Part shown: positions 37,056-44,688 of the stretch, piece after piece | How positions within the stretch are numbered: position 1 is the first letter of the stretch | How the letters are laid out: each line of letters opens with the position of its first letter | Origin: Planctomycetota bacterium | GTDB lineage: Bacteria; Planctomycetota; Planctomycetia; Pirellulales; Pirellulaceae | Reading direction: 5' to 3' | Assembly (NCBI GenBank): GCA_014381825.1 | Contig: JACNKX010000185.1 | Span: forward strand, 1-64,000 | DNA length: 64,000 bases | Made by a program: the position numbers and the translations under genes | Notes under the pieces: generated by a model | What the model saw: only the letters and a program-made list of their open reading frames with translations | Databases searched by the model: none | Told to the model about the DNA's origin: nothing

Positions 37056-38044
37056 ACCGTAGGCAGCAAGAAAGTGCCAAGCCGACCGGGCCACCGGCGT
37101 GGAACCGCCTTGCGTCGTCTCTCTGTATTGCTTGTTTTGGATGGATTTGTATTCATTTTGCCAGTCCGATTATGCGCCCACTCACGCTGCGCTATGCGCC
37201 GGGAGAATGGGTCGGCAATGCGCTGCCATTGATCGAAGACATCGATATTGGCAAGGCTTTTACCTCGGGCAACTGGCTCGTCGTAGTTTTTAGGCATGAC
37301 TGTCCAGCATGCCAAACGGTCCTGGATCAACTCCGGGAACCGAACATGCAGCTTCCCCCTGAATATCATCTCGCGCTTGTGTCCGTCCCGCCTCACGATC
37401 GAGACGAGCTTGACGAGTTGCAGCGTTCATCAACGCTGGTCGGCACGGTTTCGAATCAGTACGAATGGGATTTTCCGACACCAATGATCGTTGCCCTGGT
37501 AGATGGTAAGGTCATGGCTGTGGGCGAGCAATTGGACACAATCGACGATCTGGGAGACACGTTGCAACGCGAATTGTCCACTCCAGGAACGGAAGCTTCT
37601 CGGGTAACACTCGCGGACCAACTGGCAATTGCGTCGGTCGCATCCAACGATTGTGGAGTCCAATGTCTCTACCTGGCTTCCAGCCTCCTTGCGGGTACGA
37701 AGGACTTCGCGTGGTTTCGAGAACAGGCCGTCGTCTCTGAGGCCGGCGTGTCCCTCTTGGACCTCAAGCGATTAGCAGCGCGGGCTGGCTTGACCGCAGA
37801 TGCAGTTCGGACCTCGCTAAGTGGTATCGAAGCTCATCTGACGGGACCAAGGCGGGCGGTCGTGTTGCACGTTAATGGTGCCCATTATGTGGCGATACTT
37901 CGTTTCAAGGATGGGCTAGTTCAAGTGTTCGATCCGAGCATCGGCATCGACGAGCTAGCGACATTCGAATTCTCGGACCGTTACTCTTGGGCTGGTGTAG
38001 CGCTTCTCTTGAACAATCCGGATAGAGAGGTGGATACAACATGA
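36887..38044 (+). CDS. MauE (C-terminal part), thioredoxin-like and C39 peptidase fusion
   Basis: The 385-residue frame (first start codon TTG 36887) holds the rest of the MauE bundle with the redox motif C-G-C-F-G (about 24-28) and two more helices. A thioredoxin-like domain follows, with V-V-V-F-R-H-D-C-P-A-C (CPAC near 139-142). A C39-type peptidase domain comes last: N-D-C-G-V-Q-C (nucleophile near 255), G-A-H-Y-V-A-I-L (His near 331) and F-D-P-S (Asp near 348). No ABC transporter domain is attached. With five helices and a basic N-terminus, the redox and peptidase domains should face the periplasm. It overlaps the next ATG (ATGA). It probably processes the GG-leader protein two genes on. 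Confidence 0.8.
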   Translation: MALVCFVVFGAVAFYKALQGETSCGCFGDAIVHPWYSFALDVSIVVLLVAFLPAQLNRRQQESAKPTGPPAWNRLASSLCIACFGWICIHFASPIMRPLTLRYAPGEWVGNALPLIEDIDIGKAFTSGNWLVVVFRHDCPACQTVLDQLREPNMQLPPEYHLALVSVPPHDRDELDELQRSSTLVGTVSNQYEWDFPTPMIVALVDGKVMAVGEQLDTIDDLGDTLQRELSTPGTEASRVTLADQLAIASVASNDCGVQCLYLASSLLAGTKDFAWFREQAVVSEAGVSLLDLKRLAARAGLTADAVRTSLSGIEAHLTGPRRAVVLHVNGAHYVAILRFKDGLVQVFDPSIGIDELATFEFSDRYSWAGVALLLNNPDREVDTT

Positions 38045-38148
38045 AGAAAATGCTCTCCTATCTCTTTGCGTCTGCAGCACTCGGCTGCGCTGTCACATGT
38101 AGTGTGCTGGTAGTGGGGAGTCGTGGCACGGTCCAGGCCAGTCGCTGA
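38041..38148 (+). CDS. 35-residue signal-peptide frame, probably the lost N-terminus of the DUF1573 protein
   Basis: ATG 38041 overlaps the C39 stop and gives M-K-K-M-L-S-Y-L-F-A-S-A-A-L-G-C-A-V-T-C followed by S-V-L-V-V-G-S-R-G-T-V-Q-A-S-R and TGA. This is a textbook Sec signal peptide with no mature part. The DUF1573 frame starts 5 bases after its stop in a different frame and has no signal of its own. A one-base indel near 38130-38150 would join them. Alternatively it is a genuine tiny peptide. Confidence 0.55.
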   Translation: MKKMLSYLFASAALGCAVTCSVLVVGSRGTVQASR

Positions 38149-38153
38149 CAGCA

Positions 38154-39083
38154 ATGCCGCAAACGATTGACCTTGGCGATGTCTATTTAGGCGAAGACCG
38201 GGAGTTTTTGGCAGAACTTGCGAATAGCACGAGGCAGGACGTCGAAATTACCGAAGCGTCGGCAGGATGTTCATGTACGAATGTTAAACTTAGCTCCCAA
38301 GTGATAGGCCGAGGTCTAACCACGGAACTGCGAGGTGTTCTGAAGGGCAAGGGTAAGCCCGGTGAATTTCGTCATCATGTAACGATTCGTACGTCAGATC
38401 GAGCGCGGCCCCTAATCGTAGCGATTATCGGAACTGCGAAGAGTCGCATCCGTGTGGAACCTGAGTCCATCGTTCTTCGTCCCGATTTCAAGAGTGGGCG
38501 AGGTGACAACCAAGTAGTCACGGTCACGAATGAATCCGATACAGAGTTGGTACTGAACGATCTGTCGCTACCAAGAGGAATTGACATGGATCTTGGCGAA
38601 CAACGAGTAGCTCCGGGTTCGTCCTTGCAGATTAAGGTCCGAGTTGGCTGTGAGCGAGTTGTTTCAGAGGAGATTATTGTCCGGATTCCTTGTGACCATT
38701 TGAGCGAGCGGTATGTCCGCGTGCCCCTGCAAATCGAGCCTCGCCATCAAGTCGTTATTGAGCCACGCAAGTTTCTACTTGGAGTGGCTACGAAAAATGA
38801 ATTACTGTCACGTGAGCGCCCTACTGTTCTACTGTCCGGCCCACTATTGGCGGACTACGACTTAGTTGTCTCGTCTCTGCCTGCCTATATCTCGTTGGAA
38901 CGCGCGGAACATGTCGATTCAATGAGCCGGCGGTTGCACTTTCGAGTTCGGAATCGTTGGACCGGCTTTGACCTCAACGGTGAAGTGACTGTCAGCCTAC
39001 GTGCGAGAGCGAGCGGAGAGATTGCTGGCGATGCTTCTGTGTCCATTCCATTTCGCGGTTTTTTGGTAGACGCTCGTCAGTAG
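38154..39083 (+). CDS. DUF1573 (Ig-like fold) protein
   Basis: This 309-residue protein begins P-Q-T-I-D-L-G-D-V-Y-L-G-E, followed by L-A-N-S-T-R-Q-D-V-E-I and A-G-C-S-C-T-N-V, the signature of the DUF1573/ASPM-type beta-sandwich, and seems to hold two or three such domains. DUF1573 proteins are normally secreted and their role is unknown. Here the signal peptide lies in another frame immediately upstream, so as written the protein would stay in the cytoplasm. Its place between the C39 fusion and the GG-leader precursor suggests it helps fold or hold that substrate. Confidence 0.8.
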   Translation: MPQTIDLGDVYLGEDREFLAELANSTRQDVEITEASAGCSCTNVKLSSQVIGRGLTTELRGVLKGKGKPGEFRHHVTIRTSDRARPLIVAIIGTAKSRIRVEPESIVLRPDFKSGRGDNQVVTVTNESDTELVLNDLSLPRGIDMDLGEQRVAPGSSLQIKVRVGCERVVSEEIIVRIPCDHLSERYVRVPLQIEPRHQVVIEPRKFLLGVATKNELLSRERPTVLLSGPLLADYDLVVSSLPAYISLERAEHVDSMSRRLHFRVRNRWTGFDLNGEVTVSLRARASGEIAGDASVSIPFRGFLVDARQ

Positions 39084-39133
39084 CTGGAGCGACGGCGTCT
39101 TTGGATCTTTAGTCTAACTGAGGAGGGAATTCG

Positions 39134-39631
39134 ATGACACGTATTGTCAGTACTTTGTCAGTCGTACTTGCCGTGCTCTGCGTGACAACGACGATAGCTC
39201 GCGCGTGGGCTCGGCAGAGTGATCCGATGACGAAGCTTACGAACGTAGAGTTGGTAGCCATTCGAGGCGGTACGCCAGCGCGCTATTGTTCGCCAATGAC
39301 CGACCCACCTCCTGATGATGTTGATTGTAGCGGGGAAACGTCGCCCACCAAACGCGTTGGCAGCTGTGGGTTTTCTGTACACCATTCAAATCCAGAACAA
39401 TGTGTCGACGATTTCGGCAATGACAACTGCGACTCGGAAGAAGAGTATCTTCAGGATGTGCTCTATTTAACGAAGTACTTTTGTCGGTGGGAGTATGACA
39501 CTGGAGAGTGGCACTGCATCGAGGCTGAACTTCGCGCGGAATGTTGTGTGTCGATCTGGACTTCCAGCAATTGCAGCTACGAGCAGGCTTCCTCGTGTTC
39601 TCCCGTAGTGCAATGCTCGGGCACACCATGA
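39134..39631 (+). CDS. Exported Cys-rich protein with Sec signal plus double-glycine leader
   Basis: This 165-residue protein is preceded by GAGGAGG, so translation clearly starts at ATG 39134. Residues 1-27 form a Sec signal peptide. Residues 32-46 read M-T-K-L-T-N-V-E-L-V-A-I-R-G-G, matching the double-glycine leader consensus (L-S-x-x-E-L-x-x-I-x-G-G) cut by C39 peptidases. The remaining 119 residues contain 12 cysteines (including a C-C pair) and are acidic, suggesting a disulfide-rich product. The upstream C39/thioredoxin/MauE gene is the obvious processing partner. I do not recognise a family. Its last bases overlap an in-frame ATG of the next frame (ATGA at 39628). Confidence 0.75.
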   Translation: MTRIVSTLSVVLAVLCVTTTIARAWARQSDPMTKLTNVELVAIRGGTPARYCSPMTDPPPDDVDCSGETSPTKRVGSCGFSVHHSNPEQCVDDFGNDNCDSEEEYLQDVLYLTKYFCRWEYDTGEWHCIEAELRAECCVSIWTSSNCSYEQASSCSPVVQCSGTP

Positions 39632-39666
39632 ACTCGTTGCACAATGTGCCCCACAATGAGAGAAGC

Positions 39667-40749
39667 ATGAAAATGTTCTTAGATCTAATCGTTCGCGTGT
39701 ATCGACCGTTGCCGATCGTTTGTTTGCTCTCGACGTGGGGCATGTTGTGGCAAGCGAGTTCTTGTCGTGGAGATGGTTCGCTTGCTCAAATGCGTGCGGC
39801 AGCTCAGGCGTCGCGTGCCAGCTTGAGTTCCGCACGTGGTGAGGGAATAATCCGCATCTATCGCGCAGGTGAAAATCTGGATGTTGACGCGACGTTCGCA
39901 CTGGTGTTCGGTGGTGACAAGTATCACCTTGACATCCGTTTCAAGCCCGTTGCCGGAAAGCCGCCAAGGTTTACGAGACAGTTGGCTGTCTGTGATGGTA
40001 GCGCGGTATTGGCCAATCGATTCTCGGAGCGGATCCGGCCCACCGGATGTGAGGCGGACGTACTCGTCGCCAAACCGGGCGCTGTGGCGAAGGCAACGCA
40101 TGGGACGTGGTCCTTCACGCCCACGGGTTGGCATGATTCATTCGCAACTCCGTCTCTATTCACACACGACTTCGCAGTGGAGCAACTGGAGGATGGAAAG
40201 GTTCGTGCGACTAGGACGTACAAGTCTCCCGATACGGAGCTTGAACTTATCGCGGATCGCAAAGTTGGCTACAATCTAGTCTCGTGTCGTACACAGCAAC
40301 AAACTGACTCTGGCACGACGTGGGTGCAGCTAAGGACGCTACGTTGGGAGCGTTTGAGTGACATGTGGATTCTTAAGTCGCTCAGCGTTGAAGACACCGA
40401 AGACGGGGAATTCTACGCACGCCGCGAAATCGTGTTTGACGAGTTTGAGGCGAATCCGATTGTAGACGTTGTGGAGTTCGGTTTGGAGAATGCCGCACTG
40501 TGCGGTGGCTCGCGAATTATCGATCGGCGTCCGCAGGCAAGCGTCAAAATACACAGGATACCTGCCGTGCCGGATGAGAAGCAAAAACGCATCAATAGCA
40601 TTGCTGAAGCGATCGAACAAATCCCCGCTCAGCAGATCGAGCGATCACCCATTGGCACGGGCAACACTGTTCAGTTCCGGATCATCATGTTCGCTGCGTT
40701 GACCGTGCTGTGCGCTACTGTCTCCTGGTTCCTTTGGCAACGACGATAG
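39667..40749 (+). CDS. Exported/anchored protein of unknown function, possible LolA-like fold
   Basis: This protein of about 360 residues has an N-terminal hydrophobic segment ([15 protein letters not shown]) and a C-terminal membrane helix ([18 protein letters not shown]) with a short basic tail. The body starts [18 protein letters not shown], and its alternating beta-strands resemble LolA/LppX-type lipoprotein-binding folds, a weak impression only. The start could also be ATG 39628, which overlaps the previous stop. It probably belongs to the same operon. Confidence 0.65.
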   Translation: MKMFLDLIVRVYRPLPIVCLLSTWGMLWQASSCRGDGSLAQMRAAAQASRASLSSARGEGIIRIYRAGENLDVDATFALVFGGDKYHLDIRFKPVAGKPPRFTRQLAVCDGSAVLANRFSERIRPTGCEADVLVAKPGAVAKATHGTWSFTPTGWHDSFATPSLFTHDFAVEQLEDGKVRATRTYKSPDTELELIADRKVGYNLVSCRTQQQTDSGTTWVQLRTLRWERLSDMWILKSLSVEDTEDGEFYARREIVFDEFEANPIVDVVEFGLENAALCGGSRIIDRRPQASVKIHRIPAVPDEKQKRINSIAEAIEQIPAQQIERSPIGTGNTVQFRIIMFAALTVLCATVSWFLWQRR

Positions 40750-40796
40750 AGGGGGCGACGTTGCATTTAATCAGTTTCTCTAAATTGCCGTCTCGG

Positions 40797-41709
40797 ATGC
40801 GCACTCATCCACCAGGCTTCACGCTCGTCGAGCTGTTAGTTGTGATTTCCATCATTGCCATCGTGATGTCTCTGCTGCTCCCGGCAGTTCAGCACGCGAG
40901 AGAGACTGCCAGACGCATGCAGTGTTCGAATCATCTCAAACAGCTTGGCCTAGGACTTCATCAACATCACGACGTTCACGGTGTGTTGCCGAATAACGGT
41001 GGATGGATTCCTGGAGAAACGATTTCGAGTTCCAGTGGCGGCATGATCACGCCCGCGACTACCGATTTAGCGCTTGGCAAAACGTTTAACTGGGGAGTCG
41101 GTGACCCGAACAAACCACCGAATAACCAAACCGGTTCCTGGCTGTACAGCATTCTTTCCTTCGTTGAACAGCAAGCGATGCATGACGGGCGGAAATGGGA
41201 AGAGTCGGTCGAAGTTTATGTTTGTCCGAGTCGCCGTGATGCGAAGGCGAAGGAAGTGATCAGCGGGGATGCACACGGAATCTACGTCGGTGGAGGATGG
41301 AAGTGGGGGGAAGACGGACTATGCCGCAAATGTCCTAGTCGTCCCCGGCTTGCCCGGAGACAACGGCCAACGCCGGCCCAAACGATTCGCCGAAATCACC
41401 GATGGCTTGTCGAACACATTGCTGACTGGTGAAAAAGCGATCGATCTGGACATTTTTTCGCCACACTCCTGGTACTGGGACGAACCGTTTTTTCTAGGTG
41501 GCTCCGGCGGTACGGCACGTAAGGGAACGGCGCTCACGCAGGACAAGCGTGGCAACGATTTTAAACGCAACTGGGGGGCGGCGCATCCTGGTGGAACACA
41601 GTTCTTGTTATGTGATGGTTCCGTGCGTCTCGTGAACTATGAAACACGCTGGATGGTAATGACAGCGGTGCTGACGCCCAGCCGTGGAGAAGTGGTGACA
41701 CTGGAGTGA
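40797..41709 (+). pseudogene. DUF1559 prepilin-like protein with a +1 frameshift in a G-run
   Basis: The first frame begins [16 protein letters not shown] with the DUF1559 segment [20 protein letters not shown], and runs to G-G-W-K-W-G. There a run of six G (41305-41310) shifts the frame. The next frame carries the conserved K-T-D-Y-A-A-N segment and the DUF1559 end H-P-G-G-T-Q-F-L-L-C-D-G-S-V-R-L-V. Removing one G restores a single protein of about 303 residues. It may be a slippage mutation or a homopolymer sequencing error. Confidence 0.85.
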
Positions 41710-41725
41710 AAATCCCAAATGATCA

Positions 41726-42556
41726 ATGAACATGCCTCCAACCTTGCTACTTCTGACTTTGCTCTCCGGACAACTGGATGAATCGTTTCGGCAGGATTTT
41801 GCTTCTGACCTGCATCCGATGGTGGAGTTGATCGGCGATGGAGTATCCAACCTGACCAAGCGGCAGGCGACTGCTTTGCTGGTGAGCTTGGTTAGTAAGC
41901 AGGAGAGCAGTGAAGATGTCGCGGTTGACATGAGGTTGCGGCTGCACGGTGATTTCGAGATCACGCTTGATTATGAACTTGTCTCGATGACGAAGCCGAG
42001 GAAAGGTCTTGGTGCGGGTGTGAAGATCTGGTGCCAAATCGGTGCCGGAAACGAAGAACCCGAGCGCATCACCTTGGGACATCTTCGAGGGGCGAAACAC
42101 GACAACGCGTTTACCACCATTCGCGCACAACCAAATGGCGACGGAAAAAACCCACACGATTTGAAGTGGTTCGACGCGACCGGTAAGTCGGGAAAGCTGC
42201 GGCTCGCGCGCACTGGAGCGAAATTGCAGTATCAAGTGGCGGAAGGAGATTCTGAATCATTCCGTCAGTTGCGTGAGATCGACGTGACGGATCGCGATGT
42301 GTTCGCCTTGCGGTTCGTGGCCAGTCGGCATGGCGCGACAAGTGCCCTGTCTGTGAAGCTTCGAAACGCAGACATTCGAGCCAACTATTTATTAGCTCCT
42401 GGTGAAACAAGAGTCGTTAAACGTGAAACCGGCTGGATGGTTGTCTGCGCGTTGTTGCTGATGGTGATTGGAGGTGGTGCCGGTGCGGGCTGGGTGTTTC
42501 GAGAACCGCTTCGCAAGGCACTGCGGAAGGGCAAGCCGACGGAGCCTGCCGAATGA
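41726..42556 (+). CDS. Exported protein with C-terminal membrane anchor, possible DUF1583/ConA-like domain
   Basis: This 276-residue protein has a short signal (T-L-L-L-L-T-L-L-S-G-Q), a beta-rich body (D-M-R-L-R-L-H-G-D-F-E-I-T-L-D-Y, then L-R-L-A-R-T-G-A-K-L-Q-Y) and a C-terminal helix (W-M-V-V-C-A-L-L-L-M-V-I-G-G-G-A-G-A-G-W) with a basic tail. The body pattern of matching a sugar-binding lectin sandwich resembles DUF1583 proteins of planctomycetes; this is tentative. Its stop overlaps the start of the next gene (ATGA), so it is translated with the glycosyltransferase-like protein. Confidence 0.65.
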   Translation: MNMPPTLLLLTLLSGQLDESFRQDFASDLHPMVELIGDGVSNLTKRQATALLVSLVSKQESSEDVAVDMRLRLHGDFEITLDYELVSMTKPRKGLGAGVKIWCQIGAGNEEPERITLGHLRGAKHDNAFTTIRAQPNGDGKNPHDLKWFDATGKSGKLRLARTGAKLQYQVAEGDSESFRQLREIDVTDRDVFALRFVASRHGATSALSVKLRNADIRANYLLAPGETRVVKRETGWMVVCALLLMVIGGGAGAGWVFREPLRKALRKGKPTEPAE

Positions 42557-44688
42557 GCGACGCGACATCGGCGATGTTCTGGATGACAGCCACCGTGGCA
42601 CTCGGCGGCTCCGCGTTTGTAGTGTCCAAACATTGGTTTCCCCGTGATCGCTTCGCAGCCACAGCGATTCATGTCACGATCATGTGCTGGGGCTGTGTCG
42701 TTGGCGTCACTTTGCTCCTGGGAGTGCAAGGTTTGTTGATGCCCGGGCTGTTGATGCTTTGTGTCGTTGTATGTGCGGTCTTCGGAGTTTGGATTGTTCG
42801 CGGCGATGACACTGAAGCGACCGTAGGCCGGAACAAGCCTTCGCAACTCCGGCATATTCGACGCGTTACACGACCGCCGGAACAGCGCAAAGCCCTGTTC
42901 CGGCCTACACTACTGTGGGGCGTGGTGGCTTCGATTTTGGCGGCGCGGGTGACACTTCATGGTTTGCTTCGCTTGCCAGCCGACTGGGACACGCTCGCCT
43001 ACCACTTGCCGCTACTTTCGCACTGGGCGCAGACCGGCACGTTATACGCGCCCGATTGTGCGTTCGGCTACGTTCCGGGGAATAACGAGATCCTAGGACT
43101 TTGGGTGACGGCTCCATTTTCCGGCGACTTCCTCATCCATCTCAACAACATCTTGCCGGCGATTCTGCTGGCGGCAGCGTCGTTTGAGTTATGTGTACTT
43201 CTGGGCGTCATCCAACCAGTCGCACATCTCTGCGCCGTTAGCGTTATTTCCACGCGTCCGATGTTTCGGCAACTTGTCAGTGCCGAAAATGACTTGGCTG
43301 TGGCGGCCCTGTTCCTGGCGACACTCGTTTATGCGATCCGATTTGCGAAGCACGAACGGTCGCCGGATGTCTGGCTCGCGGCCACGACCTTCGGCCTGCT
43401 GATTGGCATCAAGTACTATGCCATTGGATACGCAGCAGTCGCGGGACTAGGCCTTCTAGGACTCGTATGGGCAATACGCGGCGGACGAATGGCAATAAAG
43501 GCTACCACGATTGGATTGACTGGTGCGGTCTTTTTCGGCGGATACTGGTACGTTCGCAATGTCTGGCATTACGGCGGGCCTCTCTTTCCGAAGAGTATGA
43601 TTGGTGACACTAGTTTGTGGGACGAGATGCGTCCTGACAGTCACACAAGTTCGTTGTTGCCTGGCAGCCGTCTCGAAGTTTGGACGTTGTTGGCTCGCGC
43701 CGTTTTCGATCAGGCAGGTCCAATCGCGTTGTTGGCCATGCTATTGCTGCCAGCGTCCGTCGCGTGGTGTGTCGTGTCTGCGCTTCAGAAGGAGCGGTCT
43801 CGCGAAGCAAGGGCGATCCGCTTGATGCTTGCTGGCGTCATGTTTCTTACGGCGATCGTCTACTGCATCACTCCGAATGTCATCGAAACCAAGGTGGGAA
43901 CGATGAACATGTTGCTCTCAAAGTATCATCCCGTTCGGTTCGGCTTGGGTTTCTTGAGTACGTCAATGATTGGCATGGCCTTGGCGAGTTCGGATATGTT
44001 GCAAAAGCTGTCGGTGAAGCATTTGCAATTCAAGCTATTCGGAAGTGTTACTGGCACCTTGCTAGTTGGGCATTGGATTGTTGGAGCCGTTTGGCAATTC
44101 ATTCAACACGCGAGCCGCGACACGTCGGTCGAAACACTGCTGCTGGCGTGCAACATGGGGCTCGTTGTGGTCGTTGTCTATCTTTGCTGGACTTCTCGGT
44201 CTTCCGCGCAACGGGCAATCATTGCCACCGCGATAGCCTGTTGCGTTCCGCTCGCCGTGGGCGGAATTCATCTACTCAGCCAGCGATGGCACACCTCTTT
44301 CAACAATTACTATGATCGACGGATAACCGGAGGATCGCTCGAAGCCCTCGCGACGCTTGATCCAACGTCAGAACGAATCTGTATCTGTGACTCACGTTAC
44401 TATCCGTTTTTTGGAGTACGACATCAATTCGACGTTTGCCGCCCACTCTGGTTTCGCAATAGCAATGAGTTCCTACAGTACGTCAAAGATCAGCGGGTGA
44501 CCGTTCTGGTGATTCGAACATCCAGCAATGACGCACCGGGAAGATACACAGCAATTCGACCATGGATCTTGGCGCAGCCGCACATCTTTCACACGTTAAG
44601 CGCGAAACACCGCTATACGATGTTTCGCGTCGTCCGTGATGTCCTGCACAATCACCCAAGCGTTACGAAAGGGCAGCCGACGACATGA
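42553..44688 (+). CDS. GT39/ArnT-like multi-pass membrane glycosyltransferase
   Basis: This 711-residue protein has about 12 membrane helices. The segment P-A-D-W-D-T-L-A-Y-H-L-P-L-L-S-H-W resembles the first extracytoplasmic loop of GT39/GT83 enzymes, where the Asp acts with a lipid-linked sugar donor. W-Y-V-R-N-V-W-H-Y-G-G-P-L-F-P is the later conserved loop. A large non-membrane part at the C-terminus ends the protein. Residues about 91-118 are unusually basic (P-S-Q-L-R-H-I-R-R-V-T-R-P-P-E-Q-R) and encoded by an inserted repeat element. Start and stop both overlap neighbours (ATGA), so it is within a tight operon with a sulfotransferase. Confidence 0.82.
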   Translation: MSDATSAMFWMTATVALGGSAFVVSKHWFPRDRFAATAIHVTIMCWGCVVGVTLLLGVQGLLMPGLLMLCVVVCAVFGVWIVRGDDTEATVGRNKPSQLRHIRRVTRPPEQRKALFRPTLLWGVVASILAARVTLHGLLRLPADWDTLAYHLPLLSHWAQTGTLYAPDCAFGYVPGNNEILGLWVTAPFSGDFLIHLNNILPAILLAAASFELCVLLGVIQPVAHLCAVSVISTRPMFRQLVSAENDLAVAALFLATLVYAIRFAKHERSPDVWLAATTFGLLIGIKYYAIGYAAVAGLGLLGLVWAIRGGRMAIKATTIGLTGAVFFGGYWYVRNVWHYGGPLFPKSMIGDTSLWDEMRPDSHTSSLLPGSRLEVWTLLARAVFDQAGPIALLAMLLLPASVAWCVVSALQKERSREARAIRLMLAGVMFLTAIVYCITPNVIETKVGTMNMLLSKYHPVRFGLGFLSTSMIGMALASSDMLQKLSVKHLQFKLFGSVTGTLLVGHWIVGAVWQFIQHASRDTSVETLLLACNMGLVVVVVYLCWTSRSSAQRAIIATAIACCVPLAVGGIHLLSQRWHTSFNNYYDRRITGGSLEALATLDPTSERICICDSRYYPFFGVRHQFDVCRPLWFRNSNEFLQYVKDQRVTVLVIRTSSNDAPGRYTAIRPWILAQPHIFHTLSAKHRYTMFRVVRDVLHNHPSVTKGQPTT
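42823..42908 (+). repeat. BIME/REP-like double-hairpin element inside a coding sequence
   Basis: GTAGGCCGGAACA (42823-42835) and TGTTCCGGCCTAC (42896-42908) are perfect 13-bp terminal inverted repeats. Inside are two hairpins: GCCGGA (42827-42832) with TCCGGC (42848-42853), and a perfect 10-bp stem GCCGGAACAG (42876-42885) with CTGTTCCGGC (42895-42904). The 86-bp unit resembles palindromic REP/BIME repeats usually found between genes. Here it keeps the reading frame open and encodes a basic linker after the first three helices of the GT39-like protein. I saw no second copy in this window. Confidence 0.7.

Noticed and set aside
43680-44315. 211-codon frame inside the GT39-like gene
   Set aside because: Lies in an alternative frame of an intact membrane protein; no start signal or domain.
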